Shown here piece by piece: positions 8,162 through 17,183 of a stretch of 64,000 nucleotides of DNA (the first letter of the stretch is position 1; every line of letters starts with the position of its first letter). Source of the DNA: CAYWEM01 sp964457225 (GTDB lineage: Bacteria > Acidobacteriota > Aminicenantia > UBA2199). The stretch lies in assembly GCA_964457225.1 (NCBI GenBank), contig CAYWEM010000004.1, positions 62,001 to 126,000 of the forward strand. Reading direction: 5' to 3'. The notes beneath the pieces are model-generated. The model was not told the origin of the DNA. It made no database searches and saw only the letters and a list, made by a program, of their open reading frames with translations. The position numbers and the translations under genes are program-made.

Positions 8162-9282
8162 AAACTCATGTGGAAATAAGCTCGGCCGGCCTGCTGGCCA
8201 ACCTGGACTGGTTCGCCCAAAGGACGAAAAAACCGCTTGTCTTCGTGGTCAAGGGCAATGCTTACGGTCACGGTCTCGAGGAAATCGTCTCCATCGCCCG
8301 CAATCATCCGGCCCTGGCCTATTTTGCCGTTGACTCGGCCTCCGAAGCCTTGCTGGTAAAAAGAAAGAGCGGCGGCAAGCCAGTGCTGGCGGTCGGCTGG
8401 ATTCCCGAGGAAGAACTGGCGGAACTCCTGGCCGCTGACGTGGAGTTGATCGCCCCCTCGATTCCCTACCTGAAATCCATTTCGGCCCTGGCACGTAAAC
8501 ACGGGCTGCAGGCCAAAGTTCACCTGAAAGTGGAAACCGGAACTTCACGCCTCGGCATTGCCGCGGAAAAAATCCCGGCGACCCTGGCCGGCCTCAACCC
8601 AGCCCTCATTCAGGTAAAGGGTATATACTCGCATTTCGCCAATATCGAAGATACCACCGATCATTCATACGCCCGCGCCCAGCTGGAAATCTTTAACAGC
8701 ATGCTGGCCGGGATCGAAGCAGGAAAACTGTTGAAGCATTTTTCCTGCTCGGCCTCAGCCCTGCTTTTTCCCGAGACTTATTTCGACCTGGTCAGGCTGG
8801 GAATATCGGCCTATGGATTCTGGCCTTCAAAACCAACCCAGGTAAGCTTCCAGGAACAGAACCAGAGCGGACCGGTCAGGCTGAAACCCGTCTTAAGCTG
8901 GCATACCCGGGTGGCCCAGGTCAAGGAACTGCCCAAGAACTCACCGGTCGGCTACGGGCTCTCTTATCGAACTCTGAAAAGAACCCGCCTGGCCGTGATT
9001 CCGGTGGGCTACTATGAGGGTTATGACCGCCGCCTGTCAAACAACGGCTGGCTGGTCGTGGGCGGGAAAAGAGCTCCCCTGCGAGGCCGGATCTGCATGA
9101 ACATGCTGATGGCTGATATCAGCCATATTCACGGAGTCAAACCGGGTGACCGGGTCACCCTGATCGGCGGCCAGGGCGAGGAGCGGGTCAGCGCCGAAGA
9201 GCTGGCCGAAATCTGCCAGACCATTCATTACGAGATCGTTTCCCGGATCAACCCCTTAATCCCCAGGCTGGTCGTGCCCTGA
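8158..9282 (+). CDS. alr: Alanine racemase
   Basis: PLP-dependent fold-type III racemase (374 aa) that interconverts L- and D-alanine for peptidoglycan. The PLP lysine is in VVKGNAYGHG (near residue 30; VVKADAYGHG is usual, so the A-D pair is replaced by G-N). The catalytic tyrosine region is PVGYGLSYRT, and the C-terminal beta domain carries LRGRICMNMLMADIS. Length is normal. It is coupled by an ATGA overlap to the NeuB-type gene, an unusual partner. Its 3' end overlaps the converging DUF454 gene by 27 bp. Confidence 0.93.
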   Translation: MKTHVEISSAGLLANLDWFAQRTKKPLVFVVKGNAYGHGLEEIVSIARNHPALAYFAVDSASEALLVKRKSGGKPVLAVGWIPEEELAELLAADVELIAPSIPYLKSISALARKHGLQAKVHLKVETGTSRLGIAAEKIPATLAGLNPALIQVKGIYSHFANIEDTTDHSYARAQLEIFNSMLAGIEAGKLLKHFSCSASALLFPETYFDLVRLGISAYGFWPSKPTQVSFQEQNQSGPVRLKPVLSWHTRVAQVKELPKNSPVGYGLSYRTLKRTRLAVIPVGYYEGYDRRLSNNGWLVVGGKRAPLRGRICMNMLMADISHIHGVKPGDRVTLIGGQGEERVSAEELAEICQTIHYEIVSRINPLIPRLVVP

Positions 9283-9666
9283 TACGTTTCGGCCGACAAC
9301 CAGAATATGCCAGGTGACGGCCACGGCGATCAGCAGCAGCAGCAAGCGGACCCAGTTGACACTGACAAAGAAGACAGCTGAAGTGCCGATAGTCAGCCAG
9401 AGCAAAACAATTGAAGTCCACTGGGCCCGCCGGGGCAGGCCGCGTCCGGAAAGATAATCCCGCACGTAGCGTCCCAGCAGCCCGTGGTTGAGCAGCCAAT
9501 CATAGAAGCGCTTGGAACTGCGGGCGAAACAGGCCGCGGCCAGCAGCAGGAAAGGGGTGGTCGGCAGCAGAGGTAGGAATACCCCGACAGTGCCAAGGCC
9601 GACCGCCAGCCAGCCGGCTCCAAGCAGGGCTATCCGCATAAATCCAGTCACTTTTTTTTCCATCAA
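9256..9666 (-). CDS. DUF454 (YbaN) family inner-membrane protein
   Basis: A 136-aa protein with three to four hydrophobic helices. The segment GTVGVFLPLLPTTPFLLLAA followed by CFARSS and FYDWLLNH is the DUF454/YbaN signature. The function is not established. Its 3' end overlaps the end of alr on the other strand, and its start faces the ubiA-type gene across a 111-bp gap. The first codons read MMEKK, and the second Met is an equally possible start. Confidence 0.88.
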   Translation of the reverse strand: MMEKKVTGFMRIALLGAGWLAVGLGTVGVFLPLLPTTPFLLLAAACFARSSKRFYDWLLNHGLLGRYVRDYLSGRGLPRRAQWTSIVLLWLTIGTSAVFFVSVNWVRLLLLLIAVAVTWHILVVGRNVSGHDQPGD

Positions 9667-9777
9667 TTGCCTGAGCTAAAAAGTAATCATAGCAATATGT
9701 CGCCTTACCGGCAAGCCTGCCGCGGAAATCACCGACAAAACAATTGCTCTTTCAGCCTGGTTGTTGCACAATAAAAA

Positions 9778-10821
9778 ATGCTAAAATTGATTTTGCAGTC
9801 AGATGCAAAGGATCCTGGCAGAATAAACGGCAGGTGTTCAACAGTTAGAAAAAAAAATAAAACACGCGTGAAAAAAACAGCTGATGGCAGGAAAACAACA
9901 GCGGCGAAGCCGATCTGGATCGCCTGGCTGCGCATATTGAGATTGCACTTCGTTATAACCAGCATTTTGCCGGCCATACTTGGCGCCGTAATCGCCCTGG
10001 CCCACGGCTATGCTTTTAACTGGCTGCACTTCGCGCTGGTGATCGTCGGAGTCAGTTTTAATCATTTCGCCCTCCATCTGGTCGACGATGTTCTGGATTA
10101 CCGCCAGGCAGTCAACTTGAAAAAAGGCGATGAAAAGAATTATTTCACCGGAGGCAGCGGAGTCCTGCCGGAGGGCCTGTTGTCGGAAAAAAGCATACTC
10201 AGGGCAGCCGGCTTTCTGTTCGGCATAACCTTTATCATTGGAGTATACCTGACCTGGGTTTGCGGCTGGCCCATCCTGATGCTGGGACTTTTCGGCATGG
10301 CCTCATCTCTGTTCTACACCACTCCGCCAATAAAATACAGCTATCGCGGTTTCGGTGAATTAGGGCTTTTGCTGAACTTCGGCCCGGTGATCGTACTGGG
10401 CGCCTACTACGTCCAGACGCGGACCTTTACCTGGGAACCATTAATCGCCTCTCTGGTACTCGGATTGATGATGTGGTCGATGATTCTGATCAACGAAATT
10501 CCTGACTATGAGACTGACCGACAAGGCGGCAAGTGGAACCTGGTAGCCCGCTTCGGAAAAAAATCCGGGGCCTTTCTCTACGTTATCGGGTTGTTCCTGG
10601 CTTACGGCATCCTCTTGCTTTCAGCATACAGCGGCATGATGCCGACTTTTGTCCTGCTGGGTTTGCTCAGCCTGCCCCTGGCCGTAAAGAGTATCCCGAT
10701 CATGCTGCGTCACCTCGATGATCCCCTGAGAATGACCCCGGCCAATCTGGCCATGGTCAAGGTCCACGCCTTAACCGGAACAGCCATGATTGCCGCTTAT
10801 TTACTAACTGTGCATTTCTGA
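9778..10821 (+). CDS. UbiA-family prenyltransferase (MenA-like)
   Basis: Integral membrane aromatic prenyltransferase (347 aa), probably transferring a polyprenyl chain to a quinone head group such as 1,4-dihydroxy-2-naphthoate. After a basic 45-residue N-terminal extension, the protein has about eight to nine helices. The first Asp-rich motif is HLVDDVLDYRQ, near residues 100-110, and the second is NEIPDYETDRQGGK, near residues 240-253; both bind Mg-diphosphate. YTTPPIKYSYRGFGE is typical of MenA-like members. The start is uncertain: ATG 9778 has no ribosome-binding site but a possible promoter (TTGCTC, 17 bp, CACAAT) ends 5 bp before it, whereas GTG at 9868 would remove most of the extension. 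Confidence 0.85.
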   Translation: MLKLILQSDAKDPGRINGRCSTVRKKNKTRVKKTADGRKTTAAKPIWIAWLRILRLHFVITSILPAILGAVIALAHGYAFNWLHFALVIVGVSFNHFALHLVDDVLDYRQAVNLKKGDEKNYFTGGSGVLPEGLLSEKSILRAAGFLFGITFIIGVYLTWVCGWPILMLGLFGMASSLFYTTPPIKYSYRGFGELGLLLNFGPVIVLGAYYVQTRTFTWEPLIASLVLGLMMWSMILINEIPDYETDRQGGKWNLVARFGKKSGAFLYVIGLFLAYGILLLSAYSGMMPTFVLLGLLSLPLAVKSIPIMLRHLDDPLRMTPANLAMVKVHALTGTAMIAAYLLTVHF

Positions 10822-10859
10822 TCGCCGGAATGCACCTCTTGCCGAAGAATCGATTTTGC

Positions 10860-10888
10860 TTGACAGTCGGTGGTTTTTTTTATATGAT
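10860..10888 (+). promoter_or_regulatory. Promoter of the rpmH-rnpA-yidD-yidC block
   Basis: A perfect TTGACA (10860-10865), a 17-bp spacer containing a T8 run, and TATGAT (10883-10888) lie 32 bp upstream of the rpmH start. This is among the strongest sigma-70-type promoters in the window, as expected for a ribosomal protein gene. Confidence 0.85.
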
Positions 10889-10920
10889 AAAAACTATTTT
10901 GTACTTGGAAGGAGTTTAGA

Positions 10921-11055
10921 GTGAAACGGACTTTCCAACCCAATAATCGAAAAAGAAAAAAAAACCATGGCTTTCGCGCGCGCATGGCCACCAAGGGCGG
11001 CCGTAAAATTCTCAGCAGCAGAAGAAGAAAGGGGCGCCTGAGACTGAGTGCCTGA
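10921..11055 (+). CDS. rpmH: 50S ribosomal protein L34
   Basis: A 44-residue, very basic protein of the large ribosomal subunit. It starts with GTG and opens as (V/M)KRTFQPNNRKRKKNHGFRA, then RMATKGGRKILSSRR and RRKGRLRLSA, matching L34 throughout. A GGAAGGAG ribosome-binding site lies about 5 nt upstream of the GTG. It heads the conserved rpmH-rnpA-yidD-yidC-jag-mnmE-mnmG order found near the replication origin in many bacteria, although dnaA is not in this window. Confidence 0.97.
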   Translation: MKRTFQPNNRKRKKNHGFRARMATKGGRKILSSRRRKGRLRLSA

Positions 11056-11060
11056 AGAAG

Positions 11061-11409
11061 ATGGCCCGCAAATTTCCTTCCTGCCAGAGAATCCGCAAGC
11101 AGGAAGATTTTCTGCGCTTGCTTAAAAAAGCAGGACGCTTGCGCAACAATTTTTTTTTTGTACTTTTTACGCAACGATCTTCCGTATAACCGCTTCGCGG
11201 TATCAGTCAGCCGCAAGGTGGCTGGAGCCGTGGGGCGCAATGCCATGAAAAGAAGGATGCGTGAACTATACCGCCAGCAGGACAGATCTTTGCCCGCAGC
11301 CCACGACATCTGGGTTTCGATTCGCTCGCCTTTCTACCGCAATGATCGGCAGCGGGTAAAAGAATTGTTTCAGCAAGCCTGGCAAAAAATCGCCCGGCAG
11401 CAAGCATGA
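11061..11409 (+). CDS. rnpA: Ribonuclease P protein component, frame interrupted at a T10 run
   Basis: Protein subunit of RNase P, which trims tRNA 5' ends. The N-terminal part (ATG 11061, MARKFPSCQRIRKQEDFLRL) is in one frame. The conserved core NRFAVSVSRKV, then GAVGRNAMKRRMRELYR, is in the next frame. The switch must fall near the run of ten T at 11150-11159. Reading nine T instead of ten joins the parts without a gap (RNNFFLYFLRNDLPYNRF) and gives 115 residues, the normal RnpA length; as written, the first frame stops at 11187-11189. Because the gene is essential and otherwise intact, either the base count is wrong or slippage on the T run restores the frame. It starts 5 bp after rpmH and overlaps yidD by 4 bp. 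Confidence 0.85.
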
Positions 11410-11654
11410 AAACAGTTCTCTTGATCTTGATCTCCGGATATAAGAGATTCATTTCCCCCCTGCTGGGCAATAACTGCCGTTTTCTGCCTACCTGTTCGGA
11501 ATACACGGCCGAGGCCATTTCCCGATTCGGTCCACTGCGTGGAACCTGGCTGGGCCTGCGCCGTTTATGCAAATGCCACCCCTTCCATCCCGGAGGGGCC
11601 GATCCCGTACCCGACTCACTTGAGGTAAACAAGCAATGGAAACCAGACGCCTGA
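11406..11654 (+). CDS. yidD: Membrane protein insertion efficiency factor YidD
   Basis: An 82-aa membrane-associated protein thought to help YidC-dependent insertion. It has the family hallmarks: GYKRFISPLLGNNCRFLPTC, then CSEYTAEAI, GLRRLCKCHPFHPGGADPVP. The ATGA overlap with rnpA and the 19-bp overlap with yidC are the usual arrangement of this block. Confidence 0.96.
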   Translation: MKTVLLILISGYKRFISPLLGNNCRFLPTCSEYTAEAISRFGPLRGTWLGLRRLCKCHPFHPGGADPVPDSLEVNKQWKPDA

Positions 11655-13396
11655 TTTTAGCCGTATCACTGTCAATCGTGGTCATCGTTCTTTACCAGTA
11701 CTTTTTCATGCCGAAACCCACTCCGGTCAGCCGCCCGGAGATCACGGCCGAACAGCCCCGGGAAACCGCAACGGCCGATCCGCAACGGCAGCAGCCGGTT
11801 GACCTGGAAAGCCTGCTGGGCGGAAAACGGGAAGAAGAGCCGCAAAGCCTGGAAAACCTGGAAATCTCAGCCCGCCGCGGCCAGGAGGAACGTCTTATTA
11901 CCGTAGAAAACGATCTTTATCAGGCCGTTTTCACTTCCAGGGGGGCAGCCCTGCGTTCCTTTGTGCTGAAAAAGTATCGCGACGATGAAGGTCAGCCCCT
12001 GGACCTGGTTTCACAGAAAGCTGACCGTTTCGGCTTTCTGCCTTTTCATTTCTCTCCTTTCGGCGGCGATGAAACGGCCATCCTGCTGAACAAGGAATTG
12101 TTCTCCATCGAAGCCGGCGACTATCTGAACCTTGACCAGGGCGCCCCGATATCAATCGTTTTCGAGTACGGTGACCCCGACCTGATGCTGCAGGCCAGCA
12201 AGCGCTTTACCTTCAATCCCTCATCCTATGTCATCGACATCGATTCCCGGGTGATAAAGAACGGCCGCCAGCACGACCTGGCCCTGCTTTTCGGCCCTGA
12301 CCTTGAAAACAACATCAGCAGTGATCGCAAAGCGCTGGCCGGGCTGAAAGCCGCCTACTGGGACGGCCAGAACCTGCAGAGCCTTGACCTGAGCAAGGTC
12401 AAGGCCCAGCCCAGCGACAGCCCCCAGATCGAAAAACTGCTTAACGTGCGCCTGGGTGGCTCCATGCACTGGGTCAGCCTGAAGACGACCTATTTCGCGG
12501 TCATGTTCAGAACCGACTGGAATCACAGCCAGTTTTCCTACTCGCTGATCCGGGAAAAGAACGAAAACAACGAAGTCGAAAACTATTACTACACAGCGAT
12601 CACCAATACCAGGGCGGTTTTTCTCGGTCCCCAGGATGAAACCGTGCTGGCCGACATCAAGCAGGTCTTTCCCGAAGCGCACAAAGTCATTGAATACGGC
12701 TGGTTCGGCTCTCTGGCCAGGCTGATGCTGAAGGGAATTCTGTTCATTTATTCATTTGTGCCCAATTACGGCTGGGCCCTGATCATCTTTACCATATTCC
12801 TGAAAATCCTGTTGTTCCCACTGACTTATTCATCCTCGGTGTCCATGGCCAAGATGCAGACCCTGCAGCCCAAGATGAAGGCCATCAAGAAGAAGTACAA
12901 GAACACCCGTGACGTTGAACAGAAACGCCAGATGAACGCCGAGTTGATGGCCCTCTACAAGGAGGAAAAAGTCAACCCGGCCGGCGGCTGCCTGCCGATT
13001 TTGATTCAACTGCCCGTACTGTGGGGCTTTTTCCGCCTGCTTTCGGTTTCCATCAACGTCCGCCACGAACCCTGGACACTCTGGATCAGCGATCTCTCCC
13101 AGAAGGATCCCTTTTACGTGTTGCCCATTCTGATGGGATTGACCCAGATCATTCTGATGAAAATGTCCCCTTCCGGCGGTGATGATATTCAGAAGAAGAT
13201 CATGTACGTCATGCCCGTGCTGATGGTCATCCTGTTCATGTCTTTTCCCAGCGGACTGAACCTCTACTGGTTCGTCTCCAACCTGCTGCAGATAGGCCAG
13301 CAGCATATAATCAACCGGACGGTTTTCAAAAAGAAAAAGGAAGAAGAGAAAGAAATGAAGACCTTGCGCCGGAAGAAAGGAGTCAAGGCCAAATGA
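11636..13396 (+). CDS. yidC: Membrane protein insertase YidC
   Basis: A 586-aa inner-membrane insertase/chaperone of the Oxa1 family. An N-terminal helix (RLILAVSLSIVVIVLYQYFF) is followed by the large periplasmic P1 domain (about 75-340), typical of Gram-negative YidC. The conserved five-helix core starts near residue 360 (YGWALIIFTIFLKILLFPLT) and includes the cytoplasmic coiled loop KMQTLQPKMKAIKKKYK and the NPAGGCLPILIQLPVLWGFF stretch. The C-terminus is highly basic (KKKKEEEKE...KGVKAK), as expected for ribosome contact. It overlaps jag by 4 bp. Confidence 0.97.
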   Translation: METRRLILAVSLSIVVIVLYQYFFMPKPTPVSRPEITAEQPRETATADPQRQQPVDLESLLGGKREEEPQSLENLEISARRGQEERLITVENDLYQAVFTSRGAALRSFVLKKYRDDEGQPLDLVSQKADRFGFLPFHFSPFGGDETAILLNKELFSIEAGDYLNLDQGAPISIVFEYGDPDLMLQASKRFTFNPSSYVIDIDSRVIKNGRQHDLALLFGPDLENNISSDRKALAGLKAAYWDGQNLQSLDLSKVKAQPSDSPQIEKLLNVRLGGSMHWVSLKTTYFAVMFRTDWNHSQFSYSLIREKNENNEVENYYYTAITNTRAVFLGPQDETVLADIKQVFPEAHKVIEYGWFGSLARLMLKGILFIYSFVPNYGWALIIFTIFLKILLFPLTYSSSVSMAKMQTLQPKMKAIKKKYKNTRDVEQKRQMNAELMALYKEEKVNPAGGCLPILIQLPVLWGFFRLLSVSINVRHEPWTLWISDLSQKDPFYVLPILMGLTQIILMKMSPSGGDDIQKKIMYVMPVLMVILFMSFPSGLNLYWFVSNLLQIGQQHIINRTVFKKKKEEEKEMKTLRRKKGVKAK

Positions 13397-14016
13397 ACGA
13401 AAAGAGAGAATTCCAGGGAATCTCACTCAAGGATGCCCTGCAAAAAGCCGCCGAGGTTTTTGAAGTCGCAGAAGAACAGATCAAGTACAAGATAGTAACG
13501 GAAAAAACGAAGTATTTCGGTCATAAAAACCGGGAGATCTACATTGAAGCCTGGCTCTCCGAAGGCGGGGACATCGAATCCCTGAAAAACTTCACCAGGG
13601 AGATGATCGGCGAAATGCAACTGAACCTGGCCTTTGACCTCGAAGAACAACCGGATTTTCTGCGCCTCCATTTTTACGGAGACGACTACCGCCTGATGCT
13701 CTTTCAGAACGCCAACCTGCTCAATGCCGTGCAATACCTGTTGAACCGGCTTTATTCGGATGCCCTGGGCAAGAAAATATTCTGCGAATGTGAAAACTTC
13801 CGCAAGAAAAAAGAGCGGGAATTGAGCGACCTGGCTCACCGCATGGCAAAAAAAATTCGTCGCAGCGGCACGGACATTCAACTTGCCCCGATGAATCCCT
13901 TCGAGCGCCGCATCATTCACATGACCATCAACAAGTACTCCGACCTGGAATCAAAGAGTGAAGGAGACCATTTCCTGAAGGTGCTGACCATTCGGAAAAA
14001 AGGCAATGGACGATGA
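13393..14016 (+). CDS. jag: Jag/KhpB RNA-binding protein
   Basis: A 207-aa cytoplasmic RNA-binding protein with a Jag-N domain (residues about 8-55, ISLKDALQKAAEVFEV), a type II KH domain (about 75-140) and an R3H domain at the C-terminus (NPFERRIIHMTINKY). KhpB proteins bind RNA and influence cell division and envelope functions in several bacteria. The position between yidC and mnmE is the standard one. The gene overlaps both neighbours, by 4 and 11 bp. Confidence 0.92.
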   Translation: MNEKREFQGISLKDALQKAAEVFEVAEEQIKYKIVTEKTKYFGHKNREIYIEAWLSEGGDIESLKNFTREMIGEMQLNLAFDLEEQPDFLRLHFYGDDYRLMLFQNANLLNAVQYLLNRLYSDALGKKIFCECENFRKKKERELSDLAHRMAKKIRRSGTDIQLAPMNPFERRIIHMTINKYSDLESKSEGDHFLKVLTIRKKGNGR

Positions 14017-15352
14017 TACCGTCATCGCTCCGGCTACTCCCCAGGGCCGCTCAGCGCTGGCCGTCATCCGAATATCAGGGCCCGCGGCCGGACAAGTACT
14101 CAACAAACTGGTAGCGGGACTCCCCGCAAGTCCCCGGCCCCGATACCTGCAACGCGGCAGGTTGATGCTTGAAGGCCGGCCGGTAGACGAATGCCTGGCC
14201 GTTTTTTTTCCAGCCCCGGCATCCTACACCGGAGAGGATCTGGCCGAAATATCCCTGCACGGCAATCCGGCCCTGGTGCAAGCAGCCCTGAACGCCGGGG
14301 CAAAGGCAGGAGCCCGCTTGGCCCGCCCGGGGGAATTTACCTTCCGGGCCTATAAAAACGGCAAGATCGACCTGATCCAGGCTGAAGCCGTTGAACAGCT
14401 GATCGCCTGTGATTCAGCCGCTTATTCCAGGATATTGCTTTCCAGCCTGGAAGGAGGTCTCTCGCGATTGCTGGACCAGTTGCGACGGGAACTCAGCCAA
14501 TTGGCGGCCCGCCTGGAAAGCGCCATTGAATTCAGCTCCGATGATCCTGAAATACCTGCCTTCAGCGCCTGCGGTCAACAGCTGTTGGCCGGCCTGAAAA
14601 GGATCATCTCCATCAGCCGCTTCAATGAAAACCTCGGCGGCACTCCACAGCTGGTTATCTGCGGCCGGCCCAATACCGGTAAATCCACCCTGTTCAATGC
14701 TTTACTGCTGAGAGACAGATCGATTGTTTCCAGCCGGGCCGGAACCACCAGGGATTTCATCGAAGAGAAAATCTACTGCCGGGCCAGGCCTCTGCTGCTG
14801 ACCGATGTCGCCGGGCTGCAGGAAGACGTTGCCGATGAGAACGAAGCCGAGGGAGTCAGGCGCAGCCTGCTGAAAATAAAGGAAAGCAGCGCGGCCATAG
14901 TGCTGTTCGCCGCCGACAACGGGTTCAACCGGCTTGACCTCGAACTGCTGAGGCTCACGGAACGGAAGAAAAGATTGCTGCTTATAACCAGAACCGACCT
15001 GGCCGATCAGCGGCAGATCGCCGACCTGGCCGCCGGGCTGGCCCCGGAAGAAAGCGTGGAAATCAACCTGCTTCGTGATGATCAATTACAGCCGGTGCTT
15101 TCATTCCTGCAGAACCTGACCGAGGAAAAAGACGATGAAGAGGAAGTTTTTTTACTGAATCAAAGACAATACAACCTGCTGCTGGAATTGCTCGATCAGT
15201 TGAGTTTTTTGCCGGACCGGAACAGTGAACCCGAGGAGATTCAGGCTGAAAAAGTGCGCCGCGCACTCAACCTGCTCGGACAGCTGACCGGGGAAATCAG
15301 CACGGAAGATGTGTTACAGACGGTTTTTTCAACTTTCTGCATAGGCAAATGA
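14006..15352 (+). CDS. mnmE: tRNA modification GTPase MnmE
   Basis: With MnmG, this protein makes the 5-carboxymethylaminomethyl group on U34 of certain tRNAs. The 448 residues show the N-terminal folate-binding domain (TVIAPATPQGRSALAVIRISG), a helical region, and an inserted G domain with GRPNTGKST (G1), GTTRD (G2) and DVAG (G3). The C-terminus FCIGK carries the catalytic Cys. The G4 position reads TRTD instead of the usual NKxD, a notable but tolerable change in the guanine-specificity motif. It overlaps jag by 11 bp and mnmG by 4 bp. Confidence 0.96.
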   Translation: MDDDTVIAPATPQGRSALAVIRISGPAAGQVLNKLVAGLPASPRPRYLQRGRLMLEGRPVDECLAVFFPAPASYTGEDLAEISLHGNPALVQAALNAGAKAGARLARPGEFTFRAYKNGKIDLIQAEAVEQLIACDSAAYSRILLSSLEGGLSRLLDQLRRELSQLAARLESAIEFSSDDPEIPAFSACGQQLLAGLKRIISISRFNENLGGTPQLVICGRPNTGKSTLFNALLLRDRSIVSSRAGTTRDFIEEKIYCRARPLLLTDVAGLQEDVADENEAEGVRRSLLKIKESSAAIVLFAADNGFNRLDLELLRLTERKKRLLLITRTDLADQRQIADLAAGLAPEESVEINLLRDDQLQPVLSFLQNLTEEKDDEEEVFLLNQRQYNLLLELLDQLSFLPDRNSEPEEIQAEKVRRALNLLGQLTGEISTEDVLQTVFSTFCIGK

Positions 15353-17178
15353 GAATAGCAGTCATCGGAGCCGGCCATGCCGGCATCGAAGCAGCCCGGG
15401 CCGCGGCCGCTATGGGCGCCCGGGTTATCCTGCTGACCACGAGCCTGGAGAGTATCGCCCTGATGTCATGCAACCCGGCCATCGGCGGGATTGCCAAGGG
15501 CCACCTGGTCAGGGAAATCGATCTGCTTGGAGGCCTGATGGGCCGGGCCGCCGATGCCACCGGCATTCACTTCCGCACGCTCAACCAGACCAAGGGGCCG
15601 GCTGTCCGGGCCACCAGGAGTCAAAACGACAAGGAAGCCTATCATCTTCACATGAAAAACCTGCTGCAGCGAATCCAAGGTCTGGAGCTTTACCAGGGAA
15701 TCGCCACCGCGGTCAGGATAACCGGCGGCCGGGCCAGCGGCGTGATTTTGCTTGACGGAAAAACAATTCCGGCTGATGCCGTAGTACTGGCCCCGGGAAC
15801 TTTTCTGAACGGACTGATCCACATCGGCTCAAGTCACTACCCGGCCGGGCGGGCCAATGAACCGGCGAGTTCGGAGCTGGCCGCTTGGTTGAAAAACCTC
15901 GGCTTGCCGGTCATGCGCCTGAAAACCGGAACACCAATGAGGCTTTCAGCCCCTACTGTCGATTGGACTCATTTTCAACCCCAGGCCGGAGACGAACCGG
16001 CCCCGGTATTTTCCATTTTCAGCCGGCGTCCCGGCCGTAACCGGGTTCACTGTTTTTTAGGTTACACCAATGCCGAAACCAGGAAGGTCATTCTCGACAA
16101 CCTGGATCAATCACCGCTGTATTCAGGAACCATCTGCGGCACCGGCCCGCGCTACTGTCCCTCGATTGAAGACAAGATAGTCAAATTCCCGGAAAGGCCG
16201 CGTCATCATTTTTACCTGGAACCTGAGGGCCTGCGGAGCCGGGAGATTTACGTCAACGGCTTGTCGACCAGCCTGCCGGTGACGGTTCAGGAACAAATCC
16301 TGGCCAGCATTCCGGGACTTGACAGGGCCAGGATGACCAGGCCGGGATATGCCATAGAATACGATGCCCTGCAACCCAGCCGGCTCGGCAAAAACCTTGA
16401 AATAAGCGGCACGGAAAGACTATTTGCCGCCGGCCAGATATGCGGCACTTCCGGGTACGAAGAAGCCGCCGGCCAGGGACTGCTGGCCGGAATCAACGCC
16501 GTTCTGGCCGTGCGCGGCGAACCGCCGTTTATTCTGGACCGGCACGAGGCATACCTGGGAGTACTGATCGACGACATAACCAGTCGCGGGGTTGATGAGC
16601 CTTACCGGCTGTTTACATCCCGCGCCGAATACCGCCTGCAACTGCGCGAGGACAACGTAGCCGAGAGACTGGCCACCCATGCTGGACGCCTGGGACTGCT
16701 ACCGCCGCCAATTCTGCGGCGCCTGGCCCGACAGGGAGAATTGCGCCGAAAGAAGCTCGAAGAATTGAGCCGGGTCAAAATAAGAACTGACCGGGGACGG
16801 ACCGGGGCCGACGAATTACTGAAGAATCCGGACCTGAAACTCAGGGACCTGACCCCGCATCTCGGTTCGGAGTTTTTCAGGGACCTGCGCCCGGCCGATG
16901 AAACCTTTCTGGAAGCGGAAATAAAATACAAGGGCTATATCGCCATTCAGAACCGCGAAGTAGCGGCCTCGGCCAGACAGGCCGCAATCACTCTGCCCGC
17001 TGACCTGGATTTCAATAAAATACCCGGCCTGTCGACGGAAATCAGGCAGAAGCTGGGCGCCCGAAAGCCGTCCAACCTGGGGCAGGCCGCCCGGTTGCCG
17101 GGCATGACCCCGGCCGCCCTGCGGGCTGTGGCAATATACCTGGCCGTATCGGCAAAGAAAAAAAATCATCAGGAGTAA
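15349..17178 (+). CDS. mnmG: tRNA uridine-5-carboxymethylaminomethyl modification enzyme MnmG
   Basis: FAD-dependent partner of MnmE (609 aa). The Rossmann motif VIGAGHAGIEAA is at residues 5-16. CNPAIGGIAKGHLVREID and QTKGPAVRATRSQ are strongly conserved, as are GYTNAETR and the CGTSGYEEAAGQGLLAGINA segment of the second FAD-contact region. The C-terminal helical domain (E-x-xIKYKGY, LSTEIRQKL, ARLPGMTPAAL) binds MnmE and tRNA. It starts at ATG 15349 inside the mnmE stop, so the two subunits of one complex are made together. Confidence 0.97.
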   Translation: MRIAVIGAGHAGIEAARAAAAMGARVILLTTSLESIALMSCNPAIGGIAKGHLVREIDLLGGLMGRAADATGIHFRTLNQTKGPAVRATRSQNDKEAYHLHMKNLLQRIQGLELYQGIATAVRITGGRASGVILLDGKTIPADAVVLAPGTFLNGLIHIGSSHYPAGRANEPASSELAAWLKNLGLPVMRLKTGTPMRLSAPTVDWTHFQPQAGDEPAPVFSIFSRRPGRNRVHCFLGYTNAETRKVILDNLDQSPLYSGTICGTGPRYCPSIEDKIVKFPERPRHHFYLEPEGLRSREIYVNGLSTSLPVTVQEQILASIPGLDRARMTRPGYAIEYDALQPSRLGKNLEISGTERLFAAGQICGTSGYEEAAGQGLLAGINAVLAVRGEPPFILDRHEAYLGVLIDDITSRGVDEPYRLFTSRAEYRLQLREDNVAERLATHAGRLGLLPPPILRRLARQGELRRKKLEELSRVKIRTDRGRTGADELLKNPDLKLRDLTPHLGSEFFRDLRPADETFLEAEIKYKGYIAIQNREVAASARQAAITLPADLDFNKIPGLSTEIRQKLGARKPSNLGQAARLPGMTPAALRAVAIYLAVSAKKKNHQE

Positions 17179-17183
17179 GCCGC

